In this document: positions 12,753 through 26,159 of the stretch, piece by piece
How the letters are laid out: every line of letters begins with the position of its first letter
Position numbering within the stretch: the first letter of the stretch is position 1
Assembly (NCBI GenBank): GCA_028551475.1
Contig: CM052355.1
Coordinates: 12,574,129 to 12,638,128, forward strand
DNA from: Casuarina equisetifolia
Taxonomy: Eukaryota > Streptophyta > Magnoliopsida > Fagales > Casuarinaceae
Length of the DNA: 64,000 nt
Direction of reading: 5' to 3'
The notes under the pieces: generated by a model
What the model saw: the letters and a program-made list of their open reading frames with translations, nothing else
What the model was told of the DNA's origin: nothing
Databases searched by the model: none
Program-made: the position numbers and the translations under genes

Positions 12753-13285
12753 TCCAAGATTGACATTCCAAGAGTGCATGAGTTAATAATTATAAAAATA
12801 ATAAATAATTAAACAAACATACAAAAGTAAAATGCACATGTACCTTATCCATTGCTTGATTTAGAAGGTGTGTGTATACTATGAACCTTTGCTTCAATCA
12901 GCCTAGCCCAAAACCCATTTAGACGTCGGCTTAGCCTTTCACATTCCAATCCAGCCCAACTACGTTTGATGCTCCAATCTGACTTGATCCTAAACTTAAT
13001 CCAGCCTAATCCAAATTCGTTTTGATCCCGTTCATTTGATTTTTGATCTTAGACTTTTCATAAATAGAAAAAGGTTGTGCAACCTTTAGTCACAGTTACC
13101 CTTTCTGATGAAACAAAGTTTATTCTCGTGTTTCTTGTGTAAAGGATTCGCCACCTATCTAATAATTAAACAAAGTTTATTCTTGTATTGTGCTTTTTAT
13201 TTATTGTTTTGTTTTTCCTTCCTTCCTTATATGGTTAGGATTAGCTCTGATTATAATGCATGCTTTGTCATGTTCGGGGAAATAG
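12753..13285 (+). other. upstream part of the D/F duplicated block (intron-like)
   Basis: Matches 41442-42038 upstream of copy F, apart from a CT-rich microsatellite present only there. No coding exon is seen. By position it should be the remnant of intron 2 of a plus-strand GLR gene, since an acceptor AG and exon 3 follow directly. Confidence 0.55.
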
Positions 13286-15130
13286 ACTTATGATGCCGCC
13301 ATTGGCAACATAACTATACTAGCCGGCCGGTTGCAATACGTGGATTTTACTCTTCCGTTTACCGAGTCAGGCTTGGGAATAATAATTCCGGTGAAACCTC
13401 AAAGGTCACCATTCACCTTTACCAGGCCTTTCACCCGGAGAATGTGTCTCGTGACTGGTGTCATCCTGATGTACAAGATGATCATTGTTTGGTTCCTAGG
13501 GCGCCAAGCCAGTCCAGATTTTGGTGGTCCATGGAAGAATCAGATTAGCAGCGCACTTTGGTTCACATTCTCCTCTCTATTCTTCGCTCCTGGGAAGTAT
13601 CTACGATATCAAGCCAAAGACATTCTATTATGCTTTGAAGAAGCTGAACTATGGGCAGCAATCAGTCCAATATTGCTTAACGGCAATCTGAAAGTGTTGC
13701 ACTATGACATAAATTATTTTTTGCCTAATATAATTCACCTGCAGTCTCCTTTCCAAAATTTCTTCCAATCCGTATAAGTGAGCGCTAGATCCATTCTTTG
13801 AACCGAAAAGCGCAGCTTTAAATTGGCCATTCATATCCCCGCCCGCCCCAGAAAAACATGCGGTGGAAAAATAGGTAGTTACAGAGATCAACACGGCAAA
13901 AGGTTACCCTGAAAAGCGTGAGTTTCGTTTTCTGGAAACAGTATTGGTTAAATGGTGTGAGAATGCTTCTGAATAGAATAAAAATTCCTTTACTTAAGTT
14001 GAAAGCACTAAAAACACATGGTTTCATGTTGCAGGAAAAAGAGTCTACAGCAACTTAACGCGTTTGGTTGTGGCACCGTGGCTCTTTGTCGTGTTGATCC
14101 TAAACTCGAGCTACACTGCAAGTCTGTCGTCAATGCTCCCTGTGCAACAACTGCAACCAGACATAGATATTGAGTGGTTGAAGAGGAATAATGTGAACGT
14201 TGGTTGCAGTTGCAGTGGCAATTCGCACGTAAGAAAGTATATGGAAATTGTGCTTGAGTTCAAGTCTGAGAATACCGTGAACGTCCACAGCGAGGGCGAC
14301 TACGCGAACGAACTAGAAAGCAACAATGTAGCTGCTGCCATCCTTGAACTCCCACATGATAAACTTTTCCTCGATAACTATTGCAAGGGATACACTGGCG
14401 TCCCAAGTTCCATCAGATTCGGAGGATTTGACTTTGTGGGTAGTAACTGAAACATTACAAAAAACATTGAGAACTGCATGACATTTCTGAGTCGTTCCCT
14501 CTTCTCCACTGCCACTTCCTCGTACACCTACATCCACAACCAAATCTACCATTAAAATAGTTCTTACAAAAAATAAAGTGCATGACTCCTGGTATAATCA
14601 TTTTCATGCATTTATGACTATAAAATTAAACTATATGTCTACAAGATAATCCATTAAGCAAAGAAAAATTGTCCCTTTTTTTTTTTTTTGATTGGCAAAG
14701 TGAGATTTTGATTTCAACTTAGACAAGGCCTGTTGAAAATTGTCTTTTTTCCTCTTATCACCCTTGGGAAATGTTCTTAGAAAGTAAAAATATTCATCGA
14801 AGTACTAGTAAAAGTAAAAGAACTAATGTAATCTTCTTTTTCCTCACTCAGGCCTTCCAAAAAGGCTCGCTACTTGTCAGGGATTTTTCTAAAGCCATTC
14901 TACAACTATTATAGAAAGGAGAGTTAAAGTCGCTGGAGGAATGGTTGACTCTAGATGAGTGTGCAACCAGCATAACTTCCAGCAAACATGAAAGCTTGAG
15001 CCTCCGGAGCTTTTGGATGCTTTATTTACTATCTTTCAGCACCTCTACAATTTGTCTTCTGCTATCGCTTATCCAGTCACTGATAGATCATTGGCGAAAT
15101 GAAGACACTTACGAAGGAAACTACAACTGA
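13286..15130 (+). pseudogene. GLR: GLR copy D, exons 3-5 only (pore and S2 half)
   Basis: The 3' half of a plus-strand glutamate receptor-like gene. Exon 3 (13286-13592) encodes the end of S1, M1 and the pore loop. Exon 4 (14035-14435) encodes M3 with a [10 protein letters not shown] motif and most of S2. Exon 5 (14852-15130) encodes the end of S2 and M4. Frames and phases match intact gene E. The signal peptide, amino-terminal domain and first part of S1 (exons 1-2) are missing. Further damage: the exon 3 donor reads GGAAGT instead of GTAAGT at 13593-13598, and exon 5 has an in-frame TAG at 14912-14914. The M3 signature has a proline after SSML where E and F have threonine. No promoter is seen. 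It is the sister of copy F but shares none of its lesions, so both decayed independently after duplication. Confidence 0.85.
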
Positions 15131-18100
15131 TGTTTGGAAGAAGGTGGCTGGATTAGGAAGATACTTGAATATCAAGAATCCACGAACAGCTTCCATTTTG
15201 GCGGACAAAGATGACAGTTTGGAAGACAACTGTTGAACTGGGAAGATATTTCTATACCGAGAACCAAAGAAGCGCTGCCACTTAGGCAGATATATGTGTT
15301 CAAATAAGGTATATCATGTTTAAATGAATGTTGTTCGAGGTGTCAGTTCACGATTACTATTGATGCGTAATGCAGTTTACAATGCACTTATATGCATGCT
15401 GAGAATATAAGAACGCCTCACTATTGATTTGTTTGTCACACACATCTTTGACCAAAGTGGAGATACAAAACCTTGAGATGAAGAAGGGAAAGCATTGCAA
15501 CTTTTGCTACAGAAAAGTACAGAATGGGGAGCTGTAGGATGAAAAAAAGCTGGGAAGAACGGGCATCCACACCCTACTACATGCAAACCTTCTGCCGCAA
15601 AAGATAGGTTCATGTTATGCCTTGCCTTTCCATTATATGTTTGTGTTGTATTCTTAAGAGTTTAACGGATCTTATTACAGTTTTTTATGTCGATGGATTT
15701 CTCTGTAAGTGATAGATGTAGAATTTGATAAGTCCCAATAGATTTCTTAACCTTATTTCAATAAAATGAACTTGGGTGTGAATTGCTTATAGTTCTAGAG
15801 GAAGCTGTCTTATAGTTCAATGAGTTAATAATAGTATAGCTTGTGATTTTTTCAAAACACATGAATGAAGTTCACATTCTAGTCATAATGCAAGAATTAT
15901 TTACATTACTCAATCTCTTTTTCGTACCCATTTGTATCACCACAATATCTAGATGTATGAATTATGTATTTCAACATTTTTTACTTTATGATATGGTACT
16001 AAAGCCTAGTCTTGCCGCATATTTGTTATGCTTCACACTTAAGCTATTGTGAAAACAACTAGTTTTAAATAGATTTAGTATGGATAAACATCATGATCCA
16101 TTGTACATCTTAAACATGTTTCAAATGGACCTTTGCACTTTGGAAAGACAAGAAAGTTACTAACATCACTTGCATATTGAGTTTTGCTGGACTATCATCT
16201 TTTAGTTATTAATAGGTTGCAAGATTTGTGACAACTAGTGATGTGGTAAAGCTTATGAAACATAAAGGAACGGTTATATAGAAGCACAACACGGAATTCA
16301 TTGAAGTTTGAGCGATTATGCAAGGAATACCATTCTAAATGAGAGATTAACGTTACGCAGCTTTGTTCTTGTCATGTTAGACTGGAAATGCATATTCTTG
16401 TACCTGACCAAAGAATCTCAAACAATTGATAGAAAATGTTTGCTTATTTACTCAATTGTTTGAAAGCGAAAACAATGGCTTTGATTATGAGTTTCGAAGC
16501 AATGAAACAAGACGTACAACTGCACATCTTATACATAGCAAAGAACCCACAACTTTTGGAGGCACAATGATCGGCTACTACAGTTATTTCCTTGTTCGTG
16601 CAATGTCCAACCCTCAAGGAGAAAGAGGCCTGTTACTTTGCTCTGTAGGAAACTGCAAACACCCGGACCACTGTTCCCTGCTTAGAAACCAATCCAAACC
16701 TCCAACGTATTTAGTTGTGTGAACTAATATTCTTGATGATAATAATTTTATTAGGAGATTGTTGGGTTATTTGAAAGATTATGATTTTCATGCCCATGAG
16801 AAATATTCCACATGGTTGTGAATGTTTATATTTGATTAAAATATTGAATTTATAGTCTCATGGATACAATTATTGGAATGGGTTTCTGTGTTTATTTAAA
16901 TGGACCTTATAGTTTAATGAGTTTATTATTTGATGGTCCAAATTTAGCAAGCCTAAAATCGGATTGAATTTAAAAAAAAAAAAGAGAGAAGAGAAGAAGC
17001 CGCCCATTCAAAAGAGATGGCCAGTGCTTCATGAAGTCCACAATGCGAAATAAAGGCCTAGCATGTGATGAGTCCAGATGTCTAGTAGAGCCCAAGCAAG
17101 AAGGAGAGCTAAGCCCGTGTGCGTGTTTAATAAAAATAAGTTAGATGATGTTGTGCTGGTTAGGCAAACAAACAGAAGAAAAAGCAGAAAAGAAGAGTAG
17201 CCACGCACAAAGAGAAACAGAGAGAAGAAAGAGAAGAAGAGGGGCAACGAAGAGAAAAAGAAAACAGGAGATGCTGGCACCGATGATTTCTACCATTTTG
17301 CCAAGTTGACCGTTTTGCTCTAAGCTCCAATCAATTGATTTCGAGATGAGCGACAATTGACCGTTCTGCCATTGAAACGTTCGACCAAGCTATCACTTTG
17401 ATCTAGTACTAATGTCCTGCTCTTGTTGCTGTAAAATTTTATTCACAATAGTGATTGTATAAAACCTTGGGTTAGATTGTTATCTTCAATTGAGAGATTT
17501 TCTTATGATAGGTCTTCATTGTGCTTAATCTCATTTTATATTGTTTAAGGACAATATTATGCTTAACGTGTTTCTGTTGTAGTTGGTAATCTGTAAGGTT
17601 GCTAAGATTTGTACCATTTGATAGGTTATCAAAGGAGATGGGTTGAACATTTTGTCCAATCATTTAAAAAATAGTGAAATCCTTTGAAGGGAAGGTCAAT
17701 GGGTTGGAAGTGTGTTTCCAATCAATTAAAAACATTTTATGCAATCTCTACTCTAACTCTTTGTTTGATGTTATGAATAATTTGATTGCACATGTTTACT
17801 TAAGTAATTATATCTTGAGCTTCAATAGGCATTTGTTAAAAAAAAAAATTAGTTGTTATTTTGACTAACCTTAATACATTGGTGTGTGAATTAATCAAAC
17901 AAGTTTGACTTTTCCATAAGGTAGTCACGAAGGCATTGTTGAGGTGCTTGAAACTTCATATTGTTTTGTGCTTGACACGGTAACATGTTTTAGGCTCATG
18001 TTTTATATTTATACCTAAGTACATGTTTTTTGAAATCACTGAATGTTATGTCCTACAAGACTGAATATTTGAATTTGTCCCTAGTGCTTACTGTGGTATA

Positions 18101-18306
18101 TTATAGTGTATTGATTATACTTATGTGTTCTATCATAAAATAAATAGTTGTATCATATTTGTCATAGAACACATTGCATACTACACAATATAATCAAAGG
18201 TAAATCATAGTTGGTGGCAAATGGAACCTAGGAAATTAAATAGAATAACTAGAAAACCTAATTAAACAACCCCCCCACCCTAAAAAAAAAAAAAATCATT
18301 CAAAAC
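15131..18306. other. intergenic region between convergent GLR copies D and B
   Basis: No supported gene. The whole stretch matches 43864-46996 (between F and C) at high identity, so it was duplicated with the receptor copies. It holds a poly-A run near 16974-16983 and a purine-rich tract at about 16985-17270. The open frame at 16426-16722 has a counterpart at 45159-45443, but most differences between the two change the amino acid, so I do not call it a gene. D and B point toward each other across this region. Confidence 0.6.
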
Positions 18307-21300
18307 CTATGAATGGCTATCATGATCTATTCTTGAGGCTTCTAGTCTTCCTTGAATTGAGTCACCAATTTGCTCGATAACAGGTGCTGGTTGAGACACT
18401 TGACTATTTAGGCCTAGGTCAACAAATTCTGTAGAAAGTGTTCCTGGATCTCCAAGGATAGCAAAACGAGATTCTCGGCAGATTGAATAGCTTGATAGAG
18501 TTGATGGGCAATTAGTGTTGATGACAGTTCTATACCATGAACACTATCAATGCCATTTTGGTCCTAAATTCCTCTGTTTTTAAAGGTATGGGAGTTGAGG
18601 TCTTTCTTGTCAAGTATTCCCATTACATGATGAATTTGTTGCCACAATGAGCCTTTTGAATCAAAATGTATCAAGATTTGGCATCTCTCCTTGTAAAGGA
18701 ACATAGAAATGGAGACAATCAAGGCTATGGTGGAAGTAATACCAACAATGAGGAATAGACCCCAAAAGCTAGCAAGGCTAAGACTATCTAAAGAAACTTG
18801 GGGAGTGGAGCTTGGATAACTAGTTACATTCCCAAACCATCTCTTTTCAATCTCTTTCATTTTCTCTCCTTCAGTCACTTTTAAGATCGCCCTTGAAACA
18901 TCATCAACATGACAATAACCTCTGGGAAGACCTATAAGTCACAACAATCAAAACCAAATCAATAAGGGAAGACATAAGTGTATAAAAATTTATACTATAA
19001 GAAACAAGAGAGCTTACAAAGCCAAAGCCATCAGTTTTGAACATGGATTCAACCATCTGATACTGTGAATTATACTTTGCTAGTAAGAGCTTCATGTAAA
19101 GGGTTTCATCAAATGCAGTAGATATACCACCATTTGAGCTTCCTTTGGACAAAAGTTCATGATATTCTTCTACAGAATCATACGACCTTAGATTTTTCAA
19201 CTTCATTCCAATTAAAATTTGGGAGACAAAACTATCTTTTTGGTATCCTACATACTCCCCATTAGTAATAAGCTGGTTGACATATGTAAAAGTTGGTTGC
19301 AACTTTTGAACTGTTAAAAGAGACGTCAAGCTTGCAGTATAGCTTTGTGTGAGTATGAGCACCATGAAAGCCCATATGATCACCACAAATCTGGAACGAT
19401 TACTTGATATTGACTCCCCTACAATTTACATTTTGAAGGTTTTAGGAAAGAACATAATTGCATTGATATTATACACATCACTTGACAATCAACAACTAAT
19501 CAAGAGAACTAATTCAACAATAAGGTTATTGACATTAATCAATTACAATTATTAATAGAACTAGCATACTTCAACATGTTTCACATAGTTGATCTAACTC
19601 TTCAAAAAAGTAGGCAATTTGTTGAAGGTGAGAAAACAATATTCCAAACAAAAGACTTTATCACAAAACAAACCATCAAAAAGCAAAAACTTAACCTTCC
19701 ATAACCATCAGAGTCAATCCCAAAACTAAACCCATAAGTTTAAATACAACAAGTTCAAGCGTATGTAAAAGCCACAACCAGCAAACAAATCATTGAAGAG
19801 TTCAATTAAAAAATCAACATAGTCATAAGAAATAGTTGAAGCTTTTGAATGATAAGGCCATCATTGTCTATGCTTTTGATAGGATTCCTTTTATAAGGTT
19901 TCTTATCTATTTGGTAATGGCAAAATTATTTTCTATAAGGTATTTTATTTCAAAAATGTTTTAAAAAATGTTGAAACTTTAGAAAAATCAAGAAATTGTG
20001 AAATGTATTCAAGATGTTCTCTAACTTAGTAGCTTTTAATTGGATTTATTATATGATATTGAGTATTCAAAGTAGCCATAGAATTAAAATATCATTTATT
20101 GACCTAACATGGTCTTGAAATTAGACTTATTATAGACTAAAGGAAGCCTGTCCAAATTTTAAATTATGTTATAATCTAGCAAGGGAAAATCTATAAAATG
20201 AATTTGCACATAACTTGGAAGGAAAATTAATCATGTTATTCATTTTGATTAAGACTAATTATTATGCCACTCATCATATAAGTACAGTTACATCTATGCT
20301 TTAGGATAAATGAACCAAAAGAATTAAGACAAAGTGTTATGACTTGGATTAGGCCCCTTCTGTTATTTAGGCCTTAGAAAAAAAATGGAATGGCAAAAAT
20401 TATCCTAAAGAAAACCTAATAGGTGGTCATACTACTACAATATATGAATACAAAAGGTGTTTAAATTGTCCCTGGAAACCCAAGAGAAAAGAGAAGGTGG
20501 CCATGTCCACCTCAAACACAAGATAATGGGTGGCCAAATTTCCATCTCAAAGTAAAGAATCATTGCATGGTCGTTATAGGAAAAGAGATATAGGAGACTC
20601 ACAATCTAACCACAATCTACCTATGTTGAATATGACCTATAAGGGTCTCAGGTCATAAAGGCTCCATAAAAGAGATAATGGATAATTACGAACTAGCCAA
20701 GGGCCTCTACCTATGCTAGAGACAACTAGAATATTTGTCTCTAGTCATAAAGGCTTCATAAAATATAAAAGGTGTCCATGCCCCCAGAAAGAGTGAAGGG
20801 ACAGACTAACCTTGGGAAACCTTAGCTTGAACGTTTCCTCCCCTTCCCATGTTGGTCATTCCATGGTCTTGGAGATTGATTTGTCACAATATATATGTTG
20901 TTGTGAAATAGTTGATAATGTTCCTAAAAAATCAATCACACAAGGATCCCCATATAATTTAACAAACAACTATCAATAAAGGCGGTGACTTGAAGGAGTG
21001 GATTGCCACTTTTCTTTTTCTTTTATTTTTAATACTCACACAACCTAAGACCATGATATTCTAGGTCACCTTGGTTTGCCATTGGACCAAGGTGTCTTAA
21101 CATGACTATCATCTTGCTAAGTTTAGTAAATATAATTTCAAAAATGCTTTTGAACTAGTAAGCAAGTTTTATGTGTACAAGAAAATAAGATATCTAAAGT
21201 AAATCTTAAACAAAAAAATAACTTTCTAGTTCTTGAGTTAACTTTTGAATTAAATTTTTAAACCTTCTAACATAGCATTAGAACTAAGTTGATTTTGCTT

Positions 21301-21729
21301 TGTTCTATGCAAACTTGAGCCTTAATGTACAAGATAATGTGTGAATGATAGGAGTCCCACACTAAAAAATAACATCATTAAGGTAAAATTTAAATAAATA
21401 AATAAATATTATTCTCTAACCTTTGAGCCAATTTTTAGCTTAGGCCTTTTGATACTTTATAACCATTTGATTAATACAAAAGAGTCAAAATTCTATACAT
21501 TCTATTTCTACAAAAGAAGTTTTTAGAGCTAACTTAGTCCTACAAGCTCTTGAAGGAAGTATATGTACATAAAGAAATAGGAGATCTTTAAATGAAATTC
21601 AACTAAGAGGGAAGGAGAACAAGGAATAAAGGCTAAGTTTGATTATCATTTGAACGATATTAGGTTTGAAGTTAATGGTTAATCAAAGGAATTCTTTAGT
21701 GGAATTATGTTTATGATCTTTTTAACCAA

Positions 21730-21800
21730 TTTTTTTTTTTTGGGTAAAAATGTAACTTTGTATTAATAAAAAGTAGTGTACAAAAGTATAAGAGCATATC
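21730..21800 (-). mobile_element. possible LINE 3' tail in intron 3 of copy B
   Basis: On the minus strand the sequence ends in a TATTAATACAAAGTTACA-type phrase followed by a run of A residues, the look of many plant LINE 3' ends. It is shared with copy C near 50444-50510. No coding remnant or target duplication was found, so this rests on the tail alone. Confidence 0.3.
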
Positions 21801-24800
21801 TCAACATTTCTCTATAAGGATTTTATATTTTGAAATAAAAAAACTCTCCCTTATATAATTTTTCTTATTTTGGCCAATATGATTAAAATGTGAACTATTA
21901 AATTGTACTAAAAATATTTTATTTATGATTGTAGTCAATTTGCATATCAAGTTAATCAGAATATTTTCAAAATAACAATTTGGCTCACCCACTCTTTACC
22001 ATTATGTAAGAAAAAGCAAAGTATGATGAAAGGAAACGTACGATGTGCAAAAACCATTGTCGAGAAGGCATACCATAAGCTTGTCCCAATCTGGTGCCAG
22101 GGAGGCCCACGAAAATCATCATTTATTCGGTGTTCCAAAAGCCATACGACAAAGCCTATGAAGACAAAGAAACACCCACTTGTCATCCAAAGTTCCCATG
22201 TTAAAGGCTTCAAGAACACCCATGCATTTTCCCTTCTATCAACCACTGGCACCACCATTGACACTCCAGATTCCGTATAGGGCAATGTGAAGTCCACAAT
22301 GTTAGACCTATTCGCTATGATCGTTACATCTCCTACCACAGCGTCAAATTTCTGTCAACAAGGTCATATAAAAAAGTATAAGACTTTTGATAAGTTGTTC
22401 GAGAGCATAATCAAGCTCTAACGTGTTTTTTTTTTTTTGGTTCTTGTTTCTAGATGGTATATTAGTTTTTAAAAGTGGCAGAAAATTTTTACTGACCTGA
22501 AGAAATACTTGGTAGACCAATTCGTTATGAGTACCACCCGATGTACCGTCAGGCTTTGTGAAGGGAATGAACTCGTAGCTAACAGTGTATGGCAATGTTT
22601 CCATTACAGCATTGAAGACGTCGATGCAGTACCCCGTGACATTTGTTCTCTTAGTGACGTTAACAAATTCACGAAAGCCATTCTTCACTGGGACACCTAT
22701 TCGCAGTTTCATCCCATTTGTTGGAATCCGCGAACCTTTTGGGACAGAACTAGAGTCACCGGGCCATATAATGGGTCCTAGGTTGTTCTTGGAAGTGGAA
22801 TATGTGCTTGTGTTCTTTGAATTCAATTCCCTAACGAGTCCAATTTCTGAAGTCCAAAATGCGACCACTCTTTCTCCATTACCATTCACATTAATTATCT
22901 CAAAACTTGTTGATTGTAGTTGCCCGTTAACAAGACTGAACTCTCCAGCAAGGCCTGTAAATCTAGTACCTAATAATGCTTCTCGAAGTCTAGGACCATT
23001 TAAAGATACCCCAATATTATCAAGATCAGTTAAGCTGCTTGAAGCATCTTTCTCTTCAAAGCCAAGATTTTTTGTCCTAGCTTCCTCGACTGCCTTAGCC
23101 AATGCTAAAGTAGCATCATAAGCCCTTAAACCGACAACATCTAATTTGGCATCGATGAAGTTTGGGTTATATTGTCGGAATTTCCTTTTCCATCGAGCTG
23201 TAAAATCTTTGAGTGCTTTTGTCTTTGGCACATAAGTCTTTATACCTAATACCCCGTGCAATGAGTCCACAATGGAAGGATCTAACGAACCCAATGAATT
23301 CGCTAGTCCGCTAGTAATGATCCAAACATAACCTTCACTCATCATTCCAAGCTCTTTCGCCATGCCGAAAAGCCGAGAACCAAGATTGCGTGGCATTTGA
23401 ACAATGAAGACTCTTGTTTGCATTGTCATTAACTTGTAAAGTTCTTGACCAAGTTGGTCATTTGTGGCCGATGGAGGAATGACACTCCGATAAGGAACAC
23501 TAGCATCAACCTCATGTAAGGCGTCGAACAAGAAAGGAATCATACCTCGTCCGTAACAATTGTCTATATAGATTGGCACGACTTCTCTCCATCCAAAGGC
23601 TTGAATAATCGCACTTACAGCTTTCACCTCGGATGAGTCATTCTGTGCAACTTGATAAAAGTACGGACTTTCAAGTGAAGTAAGGGAAGGGCATGTTGCT
23701 GAAAATGATATAATGGGCACCTGCGCTTTCTTCCCTAAGTTGATGACAAAGCTTTCTTGCATCGAGCTTTGTGGCCCAATTATGGCTTCCGTTCTTGCAT
23801 TTTTTATCAGATCGAGAGCTGTGTTTCGAAAAGAAAGAGAAATCTGATTAAATGACTAATCAAATTCAAAATGGTCATCATGCATTTACAAGTCATGATA
23901 ACAATCCCTTAATATGATTAAAGTCAAGCTATTATTTTCTCTTCAGCATAATAATCCGTTAATTTCGATTCCATAACATAAAAATGAATACATTTTTACA
24001 TCCATTCCCCATAAGCTCAACACCAATTGTCTTAGTTAGGCTATTTTTCTGAAAGAAATTAAAAGAAATATTTTTTTTTTTTTGGCAATTGTTTCGAAAA
24101 CGTTGAGATAAAAGTGATTGTATCTACCAAAAATATTCAATTAAAAGTAAACTACCTATTTTGAACCTAAATCCCAAAAAATCTTAGAATTAATTTATAA
24201 TAAAATTTGTTGTCTAAGAAGACAACCAACAGGAGCAAATCTTGTTTATGAACAATGACATATGCACTTCTATAACACCTCCGTAATCATAACCCTCATT
24301 TTCTGAAACTTTTGTGACGTACACCAATAGTTAACCTTGAAAATTCCTAGAAATTTTCTGTGTATGGTTTTCCTCCGTACCTTTATGTAAAAAAACTACT
24401 AGGTGAAATAAACACTACCTATATCTAATTTGAGTTCATTTGTGGTATCCCTAAATTGATGGCTTAAATCATATGATTGAGGTTCATATCTGAATAAGGG
24501 TACTAGTTTTGTCAAATTTTTTGATTTTGTCATTAATGTTGAATTTTTTCTGTTAGATTAGTTCAAAGTGACCCAAACAAAAACAAAAAAAAAAAAAAAG
24601 GACGGGGATCTTTTCAAAATGAAAATGTTAATTTGGTCAAATTGAGCCCATTTAATCTGAATTACGGATTCCACTTAAGCAATTAATGTTTCAACTTTCT
24701 CATATCATGAGCGAAACTAAATAATGCACGACCTGCTCTATGGCTTTTAAATTTTTTTTTATTTGGGAGTTTATTTAAGAGTTGAGCAGTTAAATTATCA

Positions 24801-25510
24801 TTATGTAATCTTAATTTGTGTCTACAAGATTTGGCTAGTATCATACTGTTGGAGTGATATTTATGGTAACATTGAAGGCTCGAGTTGTTTTTTGAAAAAT
24901 AAATAGCTTAGCTCAAGGCATGTAAATGAAGCATTTCATTTATTATGAAACTAATTTTCAATAGGGTGAAAGGAATGGTCAAAGTAATTTAGTGACTTTC
25001 ATAATAATCTAGTTGAGTTCATCTAAATCACTAAATTAAATAATTTAAGATGATTACCAATTGGATAATTTAAATACTAGAAAATAATCAAAAATCATGT
25101 TACTGCAAAATAAGTTCTATTAATTATTATCTGGGCATCTTTCACAGGAATTAAATTCTTTCCACTCAATATTTTTAATATTTACTTTACCTAATTTGTG
25201 AAAGTTGCTTGCATATTACTATTGCATTATAAGAGAAAATAATATTAATGGTTGAATGAAGAAAATATTCATACATTGAATGTGATGATTTGGGTGGGGA
25301 GAAGAATAGTTTTGTGCATAATTTGGTCTTATCTCACTGTGCTAAATATCACCACGCAACAAAATTTAAATTAGATATAATTTAAGAAGAATTTGATCGA
25401 CATACAAAAGTGTGTTTCGATATAGAATTAGAATTGTTTTTGTATAGTAGGCAAATGCAATACTATTCAGACTCCTCTTTTGTGGTGTTGGGAACTTCGA
25501 CTACCATACT

Positions 25511-25541
25511 TTGGTTAAGGGTTCAACACCCCTCACCCCCT
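25511..25541. mobile_element. SINE remnant in intron 1 of copy B
   Basis: About 30 bp following TACCATACTT match the start of the short insertion at 60400-60460 in copy C, including the B-box-like GGGTTCAACACCCC. The poly-A end and second target copy seen in C are missing here. Copy A lacks the insertion altogether (near 5160). Confidence 0.55.
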
Positions 25542-26109
25542 TCTATGGTGGAATCAAATGCTTTAAGCTTCTTTCCTTCAAAGAATACTATGGAATCACA
25601 AAACAATTAAATCTTTGTATGATTCCATTCTGTTTTCTGGTGGTAAACTTTTAACAATGCAAACAACAACACTTGCAATTGCTTCATCTATTAATTCATT
25701 GTTACAAAATGAAAGCAAGAAGATATTAGAGAAAGCAAACAAAAAAATGAAGCTATCTACTATAGAAAAAAGGCGAATAAAAGAGAAAGAAGAACCTGCT
25801 GAAGCTGCTCCAACGATATCCCTTTTGGAATCCCTGGTGTAAAGAATCAACCTTGTTTTATAGTAATCATGAAAGGCATAGAAATCTGAAAGAACCATGT
25901 TGATGCAACTCAATCCCATCTTCCCATTCAACGTATCTAAGTTCAGAATGACACCCACATTAACTAGGATTGTTGTGTTTTTTGCCTCTACCAAAAGGAT
26001 CCATTCCGAAAGAGTAATAAAGAGGAAAATAGAAAGACTAAATCTGGCAGTGATCTTCATGATTATGGATGTCTTGAAAGCTTTAATGGTCTCAAGTCAC
26101 AACAGCTCT

Positions 26110-26117
26110 TATTTATA
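26110..26117 (-). promoter_or_regulatory. TATA box of GLR copy B
   Basis: TATAAATA on the minus strand, 50 bp upstream of the start codon at 26060, conserved in position with copies A and C. The repeat array begins a few tens of bases further upstream. Confidence 0.55.
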
Positions 26118-26159
26118 AGATGAGTGTGATAGTATTAAGAGAGAAAGGACTTGGAAAGT

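Larger units (their letters stand above)
18307..26060 (-). pseudogene. GLR: GLR copy B, nearly intact, frameshifted before M4
   Basis: A clade II-like glutamate receptor-like cation channel gene of the plant plasma or endomembranes. Minus-strand exons: 1 at 25796-26060 (signal peptide and start of amino-terminal domain), 2 at 22497-23818 (rest of that domain and S1), 3 at 22042-22351 (end of S1, M1, pore loop), 4 at 19018-19418 (M3 with SYTASLTSLLTVQKLQP, S2), 5 from 18931. Phases 1, 0, 1, 0 fit throughout and exons 1-4 are open (766 codons). Exon 5 lacks one base relative to copy C near 18923; the frame ends at TAA 18881-18883 after 16 codons, giving about 782 residues without M4. The M4 frame (18564-18878) is otherwise kept but stops earlier than in C. 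Intron 1 holds a SINE remnant. It might still be transcribed, but a channel subunit lacking M4 is unlikely to work normally. Confidence 0.85.

Noticed and set aside
14672-14730. Poly-T tract followed by GATTGGCAAAGTGAG in intron 4 of D (also F near 43427)
   Set aside because: Could be the A-tail of a reverse-strand retroposon, but there is no coding remnant or target duplication, so it is left as simple sequence.
15377-15613. Cysteine-rich minus-strand frame, also at 44110-44346
   Set aside because: Conserved only because the whole region was duplicated recently; the carboxyl end differs by a frame change and no family is recognisable.
16426-16722. 98-codon open frame with a counterpart at 45159-45443
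   Set aside because: Nearly all differences between the two copies change the amino acid, there is no recognisable domain, and the sequence around it is equally conserved. It looks like a chance frame in duplicated DNA.
22585-23121. 178-codon plus-strand frame, also at 51700-52236
   Set aside because: Shadow of GLR exon 2 on the opposite strand in both copies.
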